Source: Styela clava
Lineage: Eukaryota; Chordata; Ascidiacea; Stolidobranchia; Styelidae
Length of the DNA: 64,000 nt
Direction of reading: 5' to 3'
Assembly (NCBI RefSeq): GCF_964204865.1
Contig: NC_135250.1
Coordinates: 2,666,001-2,730,000, forward strand
The position numbers and the translations under genes are program-made. Of the stretch, positions 55,715-64,000 are shown piece by piece. Each line of letters begins with the position of its first letter. The stretch's first letter is position 1. Below the pieces are notes generated by a model. The model made no database searches. It had not been told where the DNA came from and was given only the letters and a program-made list of their open reading frames with translations.

Positions 55715-56053
55715 AGGAAGTATTTACATATTTATCCCGGGGGAGAGAAAATCCGATAAGACGGCTTAATCATATGGCAAACCACGGCCTCTCGTCCGGT
55801 TACCAGTCCAGATCAGGTACCGGTATGGAGTTAGTTAGCCAGGTATTTGTTTTTGGGAGCATGGACTTGATGGTGGTGGAAGCCGTAACCGACCGGCGGT
55901 TCAGTGAACCACCCTACGGTGGCGAGGTGTCCAGCAATCCTCTTGCACAAGATCATTCCCGCATGTGATTCAAACCTGCGAACCCACGGAGGGTAATCAG
56001 AGATGCGGTGGCGAGCGTATTCCTGACGCTTAGCATAATGCGCGACACCGCCG
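55715..56053 (-). mobile_element. tRNA-derived SINE, full-length copy
   Basis: Minus-strand head, B box AGGTTTGAATC, and full body to GGATAAATATGTAAATAC. Slightly diverged. Confidence 0.85.
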
Positions 56054-56659
56054 AGCTGTCTGAAGGGCACCGTACGATATTGAAGTCAAAATGAGAGAAT
56101 TGAGCAAATATTATTATGCAATGTTTTATACTCTTTACACCCCGAACAAGGCTCTATATAGGCATCCACTGCTAGGTAGAGAGCAGTAACACAGTTCAGA
56201 AGGAATTTTTCTGGTTCGCACTGCCTACTCTATTCATTACACCCTGGTTAGCGGAGTGAACATGGGGTAGTAAGCGGAGAATTTTAACTTGCGATGCCAA
56301 AGACTCGTGTTCAACCCCTGATCTATTGTGTTAAACTGTGCACCATTGTGCCCAATATAATCAACATAGAGCTATTGCGAGATATCTGAATTTTAATTGC
56401 CTGCTGATACATTATCTGACATGCAAAATCTATTATCCTATTTCTTGTACACTTCAATTGAATTGTGAAAATCTGGCAGCAACTTTTTGAGACAAAAAAC
56501 TAAAAAAGGCGACTGGTAGTTATAGCACTCCAAGTATTGGTCCAAGAATTGAGCCCTGAGGAGTCTTAAATTTAAAGGAGTCTTAAAAATAATATTTGTT
56601 TGGGAATCATGAGTCACTACTAGAATAATATTGTTTTGACTTCTTTATAGCAAGCTCGG

Positions 56660-56829
56660 TGGTGTGGCGCATCATGCTATATGTTTGGGCTCCACTATCA
56701 AGTCCATGCTTCCTAAAACAAATAACTGGCTAATCCCATACCCGACATGAATTGCTAACCGGACGAGAGGCCGTGGTTCGCCATATGATGCAGCCATCTC
56801 AATGGCTTTCCGCTCCGCAGGATAAATAT
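56660..56829 (+). mobile_element. tRNA-derived SINE, internally deleted copy
   Basis: GTGGTGTGGCGCATCATGC (head) is joined directly to CTATCAAGTCCATGCTTCC and the 3' body, so about 150 bp including the B box is missing. Confidence 0.75.
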
Positions 56830-57010
56830 GCTTGTTTTTGTGAGGACGGTATTTATGCCACACAAAAGCTCTGGCGGGCCTATCATAGACTAAACAATTG
56901 TGCCCTATTTACAGCATTAAATTCACAATAAAATATTGTTCGCTATCGTTATTCTCATGCTATTCAGATTTCTGTTAAAATAATTCTTGATTTATTTCAA
57001 ACTGTGTAAA

Positions 57011-58552
57011 ATGGAAAGAGTTGGATTATTTGATCTCGAATGGGATTTAGAAGAAGAAATAACTGAAGTAAAAGTCGAGTTTACTCCAACAATTATTGAA
57101 GAAAATGTATCAGAAATATTGGGTAACAAGAATTCTTGTTATGATGGGGAAAATTATGAAACTGCAAAGATTGGAAGCTCCGCACTTGTAAGTTATAAAG
57201 AAAATTCCTCTCTTAAATCTGTTCCAAGGCCAAAGAGAAAGTACATGAGGATTCCCTGCGAATGTGAAGTTTGTGGATTAATTTTATCTTCAAAACCAAG
57301 TTACCGTTCCCATCTGAATACACATTTAGTTGATAAAGCCTACAAATGCCAGTTTTGTCCAAAATCTTTTGCACAAAAGGAAGGTTTGACTATTCATACA
57401 TTTGTACATACTGGTGTATATGCTTATAAATGTGATTTTTGTGATAAGCAGTTCAGAAGCAACTGGGGGAAAGTGCTACACATTCGAAGCCACACTGGAT
57501 ACAAGCCACACATTTGCCAAATTTGTGGTAGAGCTTACTCTGGATCTGGTGATTTAGGAAAACATTTACGATCACATGCAAATATAAGACCATATAAGTG
57601 TAAACAATGCAGCAAAGCATTCTCAAATTCCTCTAAATTAAAAATTCACATGGCTGTACATTCAAATGAAAAGCCATATAAATGTAAAGATTGTGGAAAA
57701 TGTTATAAGACCAAGAATAACTTGTATGTACATGGGAAGACTCACACAAGCTCTAAAATATACTCATGCCCAATCTGTCAGAAAACATTTACGAAGCATT
57801 TGAACTTCGTAGCACATTTTAAGGTACATTCTGATGAAAGACCATTTCCCTGTGGAATTTGTGCAAAGTCTTTCAAATGTTCACGAGATCGTCAGAAACA
57901 TGTGAAGGAAGTGCATACTAATAAGCGACCACATAAATGCAAACTTTGTGAAAAATCCTACAAAAGATCTTCGCATTTGAAAGGCCATATTACAAAGCAA
58001 CATGTTGGAATCAAAAATTTTGAATGTGAGATCTGTCAAAAGAAGTTTTTTGAAAAATACTCGCTCAGCCTGCACATGAGAGCTCATTTAAATGAGAAGC
58101 CATATTCATGTCTAAACTGTAATAAATCTTTTGTAGATAAACCACAATTGATGATTCATCAAAGAATTCACACAGGTGAAAAACCATATGAATGCAAAGA
58201 ATGTGGGAAGAGATTCAGACAAAGTAATCAGTTGAAATCCCATCAAAACAGGCACAAGTTGGAGAAGACAGGCGAAAAGCCATTTATCTGTGCAATATGT
58301 GGGAAAGCATTCGCTCTAAAACAATATTTAGAATTGCATTTAAAGATCCATACAGATGATAAACCATATTCATGTGAATTATGTGGGAAATTGTTTCGAG
58401 ATAAAAGTAATTTGAAAACTCATATGAGAGTTCACACTGGAGAAAAACCGTATCAATGTCAAAACTGTGGGAAAAGTTTTTCACAGCAATCGAATATCAA
58501 AATACATATTAATAGACGAGTATGCTTCAGGAAAAGAAGAAGAATAGCATAA
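57011..58552 (+). CDS. C2H2 zinc-finger protein A of tandem cluster (15 fingers)
   Basis: 513 residues starting MERVGLFDLEWDLEEEI. I chose this ATG because both paralogues begin at the same motif; the in-frame extension upstream starts with TTG. An acidic N-terminal module of about 80 residues (VKVEFTPTIIEEN) precedes 14 C2H2 fingers and a last C2HC finger (H-x4-C). Many linkers are HTGEKPY-like; the link between fingers 12 and 13 is longer ([11 protein letters not shown]). Probably a nuclear sequence-specific DNA-binding regulator; targets unknown. No KRAB, SCAN, BTB or ZAD domain seen. AATAAA at 58696-58701 and 58874-58879. The coding part is intronless; AG at 56966-56967 may be an acceptor. 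Confidence 0.92.
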   Translation: MERVGLFDLEWDLEEEITEVKVEFTPTIIEENVSEILGNKNSCYDGENYETAKIGSSALVSYKENSSLKSVPRPKRKYMRIPCECEVCGLILSSKPSYRSHLNTHLVDKAYKCQFCPKSFAQKEGLTIHTFVHTGVYAYKCDFCDKQFRSNWGKVLHIRSHTGYKPHICQICGRAYSGSGDLGKHLRSHANIRPYKCKQCSKAFSNSSKLKIHMAVHSNEKPYKCKDCGKCYKTKNNLYVHGKTHTSSKIYSCPICQKTFTKHLNFVAHFKVHSDERPFPCGICAKSFKCSRDRQKHVKEVHTNKRPHKCKLCEKSYKRSSHLKGHITKQHVGIKNFECEICQKKFFEKYSLSLHMRAHLNEKPYSCLNCNKSFVDKPQLMIHQRIHTGEKPYECKECGKRFRQSNQLKSHQNRHKLEKTGEKPFICAICGKAFALKQYLELHLKIHTDDKPYSCELCGKLFRDKSNLKTHMRVHTGEKPYQCQNCGKSFSQQSNIKIHINRRVCFRKRRRIA

Positions 58553-58695
58553 TGCTTGGTAGTTCTCATTTTCTCGCCTTCAGTAGAGTTGATACATTGT
58601 TGAAAATTGACTTCATAGCATTGTTCATTACTTAAATTTTGAGTCTGTGCATTTTTCATATTTGGCATGGCATGATAAATTCACAGAAGACTGGG

Positions 58696-58701
58696 AATAA
58701 A
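58696..58701 (+). terminator. Candidate polyadenylation signal of zinc-finger A
   Basis: AATAAA about 145 bases after the stop. A second AATAAA lies at 58874-58879. Confidence 0.5.
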
Positions 58702-59033
58702 AATATACTTTAGGCTGAACTCAAAAATGTTCAAATCGTATAATCCACCATTCTGAATACAATCAAAAATGTAATATTGGAAATAATCTAAATTGAATTG
58801 GGTTTAACAGAGTGATTTGCAACAAATAATAAAAAATTTATAGCAATTAAATTTTGGAATGTGAAATTGTTCAAATAAAGGATATTTGATTGATTTTGTT
58901 TCTCAGTGTCAGAACTTAAAGAAAATCTTTTCTGTGTCTAAGCTAATTATTTCAAATGCTGAAATAATACTAAATATTTTTAATTCTCGAAATCCATCCC
59001 AATCCCTTGGCGTTGTGAATTTTTCACTTGATT

Positions 59034-59056
59034 ATGTTATATTTTGTTAGGTTCGT
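59034..59056 (+). promoter_or_regulatory. Candidate 3' splice or trans-splice acceptor before zinc-finger B
   Basis: TTATATTTTGTTAG followed by GTTCGTAAT, with AG at 59049-59050, 36 bases before the ATG. It is almost identical to the site before gene C. Confidence 0.5.
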
Positions 59057-59086
59057 AATTAACTTAATTAAAAATCTAAAAACAAT

Positions 59087-60631
59087 ATGGAGAGAGTTGG
59101 AATATTTGATCTTGACTGGAGTTTTGAAGCAGGAATTACTGATGTCAAAGTCGAGTTTACACCAATAATTGTTGAAGAAAATGCTTCAGAAAATATGAAT
59201 ACCATGAGTGCTTGTCTAGATGAAGCTGATTTCGGAATCGGATTTGATGTCAACTCATCCATTTTCAAGGATGTAGAAAGTTTCTCAAAAGCTATCCAGA
59301 GGCCAAAAGAAAAGCGTAAAAGAAATCAAAGAGAATGTGATGTCTGTGGGTTTGTTTCAGCTACAAAATCATGCTACTGGTCCCATAAACAAACTCATTT
59401 AATAGATAAAGCCTACAAATGCAAGTATTGCACAAAATCATTTGCGAAAAAAGAAAGTCTTATTATGCATACGTTCATACATACTGGAAAATATGCTTAT
59501 AAATGCGATTTCTGCAATAAACAATTTAGAAGCAACTGGGGTAGAAATCTTCACATTCGAACCCACACTGGATACAAGCCACACGTTTGCCAAATTTGTG
59601 GTAGAGCTTACTTTGGATCTGGTGATTTAGGAAAACATTTACGAGCACATGCAAATATAAAACCATATAAATGTGAACATTGCAGCAAAGCATTCTCAAG
59701 TAATTACAAATTAAAACTCCACATGACTGTACATTCAAATGAAAGGCCACATGAATGTGAAGAATGTGGGAAAAAATTTAAAACTAAAGAAAGCTTGCGT
59801 GCACACGTGAAGACTCACACAAGTTCAAACATATACTCGTGCCCAATCTGTCAAAAATCATTTACGAAGCATTTTAACTTTGTATCTCATTTTAAGGTGC
59901 ATTCTGATGAGAGACCATTTTCCTGTGAGATTTGTGCGAAGTCCTTCAAATGCTCAGGAGATCTCCAGAGACATCTGAAGGTAGTACATACTAATGAGCG
60001 ACCTTATAAATGCAAACTTTGTGAAAAATCTTACAAAAGAAATACACATCTGAAAAGCCATTTTATGAAAAAACACGTTGGTATTAGAAATTTTGAATGT
60101 GAGGTTTGCAAAAAAAAGTTTTTTGAAAATTCCTCGTTGCGTTTGCACATGAGAACTCATTTGAATGAGAAACCATTCTCATGTCCTATCTGTAATAAAT
60201 CCTTTGTAGATAAGTCACAATTAATGATTCATCAAAGAATTCACACAGGAGAAAAACCTTATGAATGCAAAGAATGTGGGAAAAGATTCAGACAAAGTAA
60301 TCAGTTGAAAGCCCATCAAAACAGGCACAAGTTGGAGAAGACTGGCGAAAAACCATTTATGTGTGTAATATGTGGGAAATCGTTCGCTTTAAAATATTAC
60401 TTAGAATTGCATTTGAAGATCCATACAGACGATAGACCATATTCATGTGAATTATGTGGGAAATTATTTCGAGAAAAAAGTAATTTGAAAACTCATATGA
60501 GAGTTCACACTGGAGAAAAACCGTATCAATGTAGAAATTGTGGAAAAAGTTTTTCACAGCAATCACATCTTGGAATACATGTTAATAAAGAAGTATGCTA
60601 TCGCAAAAATGAAGAGTTGAATAATGCTTAG
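59087..60631 (+). CDS. C2H2 zinc-finger protein B of tandem cluster (15 fingers)
   Basis: 514 residues beginning [20 protein letters not shown]. Same plan as its neighbours: acidic N-terminal module ([14 protein letters not shown]), basic stretch RPKEKRKRN just before finger 1, 14 C2H2 fingers and a terminal C2HC finger (HVNKEVC). Fingers 1-3 resemble protein C more, fingers 4-15 resemble protein A more. Finger 3 ([10 protein letters not shown]) lacks the usual Leu of the recognition helix, as in both paralogues. It lies 534 bases after A in the same direction. Its 5' flank shares TTATATTTTGTTAGGTTCGT with C. No frameshift or lost ligand, so likely active. DNA target unknown. Confidence 0.93.
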   Translation: MERVGIFDLDWSFEAGITDVKVEFTPIIVEENASENMNTMSACLDEADFGIGFDVNSSIFKDVESFSKAIQRPKEKRKRNQRECDVCGFVSATKSCYWSHKQTHLIDKAYKCKYCTKSFAKKESLIMHTFIHTGKYAYKCDFCNKQFRSNWGRNLHIRTHTGYKPHVCQICGRAYFGSGDLGKHLRAHANIKPYKCEHCSKAFSSNYKLKLHMTVHSNERPHECEECGKKFKTKESLRAHVKTHTSSNIYSCPICQKSFTKHFNFVSHFKVHSDERPFSCEICAKSFKCSGDLQRHLKVVHTNERPYKCKLCEKSYKRNTHLKSHFMKKHVGIRNFECEVCKKKFFENSSLRLHMRTHLNEKPFSCPICNKSFVDKSQLMIHQRIHTGEKPYECKECGKRFRQSNQLKAHQNRHKLEKTGEKPFMCVICGKSFALKYYLELHLKIHTDDRPYSCELCGKLFREKSNLKTHMRVHTGEKPYQCRNCGKSFSQQSHLGIHVNKEVCYRKNEELNNA

Positions 60632-61378
60632 TAGGCCTCTCATGTTGTGAGCCTACTAATCAGACCTGCTAATTGAATACAGCGAGTACAACCCCCTCCA
60701 GGATTAGTTAACTAACTTCTGACGCAAAAAAATAGAGAATTTAGAACAATGTTTATCTCTATTATTTTGCATGACCAAGTTTTATATCTATAAATTTATT
60801 ATCGGCTTGAAGGATTGATTTCCCCTGTGGAAGAGACCCATTTCAGAATATATATTCGATATTTTATATTCAAATTGAATTTTTTAGAATGCATTCGGAA
60901 TATTTCTGGGTGAAAAATGGAACATATAGCTTGCTAAGGAAACCAGTTAGACTTAAAAATGCTTGTCTGTAAATGCTAGCATGTTATGATATTATTATGT
61001 TGTAGCACTCAATCTGTTATTAGACAAATGAATTCATAGAATCATAGATCATTTTCTCAAATTGCTATTCCCTTTGACAAGTAGTTTTATTCAACCAATT
61101 TCTTCCGAATATTCAATGGGTAAATTCATTTTTCATGTGTTTCTGCTTTCCTGGCCTTGTTTTTCTGCTAATTTTTCTAATTTTAGTGATGTTTCAACAC
61201 CACAAGGATTCTTTAGTGATTTAATTCAATAACAGAGTACACAGTGAAGTCAAACTACCGACAACAGTATCTTCTTTTCGAATTTACCGTGCGTGGTCAT
61301 CTTATTTGTATGTAATTTTTCAATTATTTATGTTATATTTTATTAGGTTTGTAATAATCTCAAAGACCTAGGATCAAT
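60632..61378. other. Intergenic between zinc-finger B and C
   Basis: AT-rich. GAATATATATTCGATATTTT near 60850-60910 resembles the AT-rich end of the hAT-like element at 40466-41530. The 5' end of gene C presumably starts here. Nothing else seen. Confidence 0.45.
61330..61352 (+). promoter_or_regulatory. Candidate 3' splice or trans-splice acceptor before zinc-finger C
   Basis: TTATATTTTATTAG followed by GTTTGTAAT, with AG at 61345-61346, 32 bases before the ATG. Confidence 0.5.
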
Positions 61379-62899
61379 ATGGAAAGAGTTGGAATATTTG
61401 ATCTTGACTGGGATATTGAAGCAGCAATAACTGATGTTAAAGTCGAGTTTACACCAATAATTGTTGAAGAAATTGCTCCAGAAAATATGAATAACATGAG
61501 TTTTTGTCTGAATGAAGCCGATTTTGGAATTGGATATGACGGTGACCTCTCGATTTCCAAGGATGTCGAAAGTTGCTCAGAATCTATCCAAGGATCAAAG
61601 CAAAAATGTGGAAGAATCCCTACAGAATGTGAAGTTTGTGGATTTGTTTCAGCTTCAAAATCATGCTATTGGTCCCATAAACAAACTCATTTAGTTGATA
61701 AAGCCTACAAATGCAAGTATTGCACAAAATCATTTGCAAAAAAGGAAAGTCTTGTCGTGCATACATATATACATACTGGAGAATATGCCTATAAATGCGA
61801 TTTCTGCAATAAACAATTTAGGAGCAACTGGGGTAGAAAACTTCACATTCGAAGTCACACTGGATACAAGCCACATGCTTGCCAAATTTGTGGTAGAGCT
61901 TTCTCTGCATCTAGTGATTTGGGAAAACATTTACGTTTACATGCGAATATAAAGCGATATAAATGTGAAGTATGTAATAAATCATTTTCAAATTTTTATA
62001 AAGTCAAACTTCACATGTCTGTGCATTCCAATGAAAGACCATATGAATGTAAAGAATGTGGAAAACATTATAAAAATAAGGAAAACTTGTTAACTCATTC
62101 AAAGGCTCACACAGATTCAAAAATATTCTCATGCACAATCTGTCAGAAGTCGTTCGTAAGGAAAAATCAACTGGTTGCGCACCTAAAAGTACATTCAAAT
62201 GAAAAACCATTTTCATGTGAAATATGTGGAAAGGATTTTAAACGATCAGGAGATCTTAGGAAACATGTAAATACGCATTTGAATGAGCGACCTCAAAAAT
62301 GTGATTTATGTGACAAAACGTACAAAAAAACGTCCCATCTGAAAGCACATATTGAAATGTATCATATGAGAATAAGAGATTTTGAATGCGAAGTCTGTGA
62401 AAAGAAGTTCTTCACAAGTACTCTACTACGTATACACATGAGAAGTCATTCAAAGGAGAAGCCGTTTTTGTGTCTTGTGTGTAATAAATCATTTACAAGT
62501 AAACATAATTTAGAAATCCACCATAGAATTCACACAGGTGAAAAACCATATGAATGTAAAGAATGTGGGAACAAATTTCGTCAGAAAAGCCAATTAAACA
62601 CTCATATAAACAACCACAAACTGGAGAAGACCGGCGAGAGACCTTTTATTTGTACATGGTGTGGAAATTCATATAAAACAAAGAGCTACCTAAACACACA
62701 TTCAAAAATCCATACAGATGAAAAACCATATTCATGTGAAATTTGTGGGAATACCTTTCGTCTTAAAAGTAATTTGGAAATTCATTCAAGAGTTCACACT
62801 GGAGAAAAGCCATATAAGTGCACAAACTGTGAAAAGTGCTTCTCACATTCGAAAACTATGGAAAATCATGTGATAAATCAAGTTTGCATTGAAAAATAG
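61379..62899 (+). CDS. C2H2 zinc-finger protein C of tandem cluster (15 fingers)
   Basis: 506 residues beginning [20 protein letters not shown]. It has the shared acidic N-terminal module, 14 C2H2 fingers and a final C2HC finger (HVINQVC). Fingers 1-3 are nearly those of protein B. From finger 5 on it is the most diverged of the three, with changes at base-contacting helix positions (finger 11 SKHNLEI against DKSQLMI; finger 14 LKSNLEI against EKSNLKT), so a different binding site is likely. All zinc ligands are kept. AATAAA at 62992-62997. Probably a transcription regulator; no specific family name can be given. Confidence 0.92.
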   Translation: MERVGIFDLDWDIEAAITDVKVEFTPIIVEEIAPENMNNMSFCLNEADFGIGYDGDLSISKDVESCSESIQGSKQKCGRIPTECEVCGFVSASKSCYWSHKQTHLVDKAYKCKYCTKSFAKKESLVVHTYIHTGEYAYKCDFCNKQFRSNWGRKLHIRSHTGYKPHACQICGRAFSASSDLGKHLRLHANIKRYKCEVCNKSFSNFYKVKLHMSVHSNERPYECKECGKHYKNKENLLTHSKAHTDSKIFSCTICQKSFVRKNQLVAHLKVHSNEKPFSCEICGKDFKRSGDLRKHVNTHLNERPQKCDLCDKTYKKTSHLKAHIEMYHMRIRDFECEVCEKKFFTSTLLRIHMRSHSKEKPFLCLVCNKSFTSKHNLEIHHRIHTGEKPYECKECGNKFRQKSQLNTHINNHKLEKTGERPFICTWCGNSYKTKSYLNTHSKIHTDEKPYSCEICGNTFRLKSNLEIHSRVHTGEKPYKCTNCEKCFSHSKTMENHVINQVCIEK

Positions 62900-62991
62900 T
62901 GTTTTATCATGTTTGGTTAGGTTTTCTATAAACCAAGACCACTCGTACTATTTTTGCATATCACGGCTTTTTGGGGATTGAATGTTTTGTG

Positions 62992-62997
62992 AATAAA
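62992..62997 (+). terminator. Polyadenylation signal of zinc-finger C
   Basis: AATAAA about 90 bases past the stop codon. Confidence 0.55.
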
Positions 62998-63138
62998 TTC
63001 ATGAATGCTAGTAATTATAATCATATATGTCAGAAGAGTGTGTTTTTATATGGAAAAGCTTGTTATTTGTTCAAGGTAGGAGGATAGAAAGCTGACAAGA
63101 CACTGTCTGTAACGTCAAACTTTAGGCTCTGGTGTGGC

Positions 63139-63291
63139 CAGTGGTGGGATTAGGAGTCTCACGGAATTTTATGAGATCAGCGAACCGGTTAGCTCTATTG
63201 GTTACTGTTAATGTTCTGTTTGTAACAACCGGTTGAAAAATATGACTTTTGTGATGAAACCGGCTGAAAAAAAAATTGAATTCCACCACTA
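63139..63291. mobile_element. hAT-like element, relative of 1456-1643, inverted
   Basis: Left end CAGTGGTGGGATTAG, right end TTGAATTCCACCACTA. Flanks GGTGTGGC and GGTGTGAC match 7 of 8. Internal GCGAACCGGTTAG and ACCGGTTGAAAAATATGAC match the reverse complement of 1456-1643. Confidence 0.82.
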
Positions 63292-63299
63292 GGTGTGAC

Positions 63300-64000
63300 T
63301 TAACGTTTTAAGCGTTAGGAATATCACCGCAGGATGGACATGCCTGGTCTAGTATATGAATATCAAAACCAAAAAAAGAAGAAATTGAAAATATAAAATA
63401 CACGTTATAAATTGGGCGACCATCGCATTAATGATCAGCGCTGCAAAACATTGGAATTCCAGAAAAACCCCGATTTTCATACTGCTTCATGCGCCTCGGT
63501 GAAGGCATTTGTAGAAAGTAAAGTAGTAAAATGGAACCCGCGTTTACTTCTTCACCTCATTTACGCGTGAAAGGCTCTGTATTTCGGCGAAACCTCCGTA
63601 TATTTCGATAGTTTGAATTGTATTGGTTCCAATTTCTCTGTTGACAAAAGTAGCAAAAAAAAAAAATACATAGTTTGTCACAACTTTGTTTGTAGTGTGT
63701 AGAGTAGACAGAGTGATAAAATTATAGACGTTTTCACGCAAGCTCGAGTACGTGGATACCCTTTATTAGTTTTATACGTTCTTGTTCCTTGTTATTCGTT
63801 CGTACGTTTTGTTTGAGATCGAGAGGTTGTGGCGTTCGAGGATTGTTAGTATGCGCGTTGTAGTATCATAATAGAATTTCACTCATTTTATTTTAAATAT
63901 AACGTTCAGGTATAAATATCAATGGAGCTTCGGCTCCTATCGTATCGTTGATAAACTTATATCCGCGCTCGAGCCTGAGTGAACCGAAATATCTAAATCG
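63300..64000. other. Terminal stretch, no gene recognised
   Basis: Begins with a small SINE-like fragment (TTTAAGCGTTAGGAATA). The last 300 bases are GC-richer in patches and could be retroelement sequence cut by the window edge; unproven. Confidence 0.4.

Larger units (their letters stand above)
50488..57010. other. Intergenic, repeat-rich, between lectin and zinc-finger cluster
   Basis: No gene recognised. It holds elements at 50607, 51619, 52700, 52999 and 53910 and SINE copies at 54517, 55715 and 56660. Bases 51000-51600 and 52010-52690 are AT-rich with nothing visible. 54640-55560 contains GC-richer unique sequence with an AATAAAAGCC block near 54942 that resembles an LTR end, unproven. 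Confidence 0.5.

Noticed and set aside
56987..57010. Longer N-terminus for zinc-finger A
   Set aside because: The extension starts with TTG, and both paralogues begin at MERVG.
63716..64000. Possible LTR or gene start at the right edge
   Set aside because: Composition differs from neighbours, but no ends or coding motif can be seen before the window stops.

Overview
The window is nuclear DNA from an animal. It has spliced protein genes with GT..AG introns and metazoan families throughout: a ceramide synthase, CCDC124, MSH6, a KIF4-type chromokinesin, a VIP36/LMAN2 cargo lectin and a run of C2H2 zinc-finger genes. AT-rich non-coding DNA, a BEL/Pao retrotransposon, tRNA-derived SINEs and many short hAT-like elements suggest an invertebrate, possibly a tunicate or another marine group. 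I cannot name the species from the sequence alone.

Layout. 1-15.2 kb, minus strand: the first six coding exons of a ceramide synthase gene that runs off the left edge, its introns filled with transposon debris. 15.2-17.1 kb: intergenic space between this gene and the divergently oriented CCDC124 (17.1-17.8 kb, plus). 17.8-21.8 kb: repeats. 21.8-25.9 kb, minus: MSH6 as one uninterrupted 1342-codon reading frame. 25.9-29.8 kb: short elements. 29.8-35.0 kb, minus: KIF4-like kinesin with one 3.2-kb exon and two small 3' exons that complete the cysteine-rich tail. 35-49.5 kb: transposon-dominated, with a possible 1.7-kb terminal-inverted-repeat element holding a satellite-like array, a broken BEL/Pao element with other elements nested in it, a SINE followed by a perfect 90-bp inverted repeat, and an unclassified dispersed repeat. 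49.5-50.5 kb, plus: VIP36-like lectin. 50.5-57 kb: more short elements. 57-62.9 kb, plus: three tandem paralogous 15-finger zinc-finger genes with a shared N-terminal module.

MSH6 (mismatch repair) and KIF4 (chromosome condensation, spindle midzone) are adjacent and co-oriented, and both are expected in dividing cells. The remaining genes (sphingolipid synthesis, ribosome-associated CCDC124, secretory cargo lectin) look like unrelated housekeeping neighbours. The zinc-finger cluster is the most lineage-specific coding content.

The clearest non-coding signal is the number of small non-autonomous elements with 8-bp target duplications. One family, with inverted ends reading GGNGCTCCCGAAGTATG, appears at least nine times in sizes of about 236, 110 and 85 bp. 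No intact transposase was recognised in the window.
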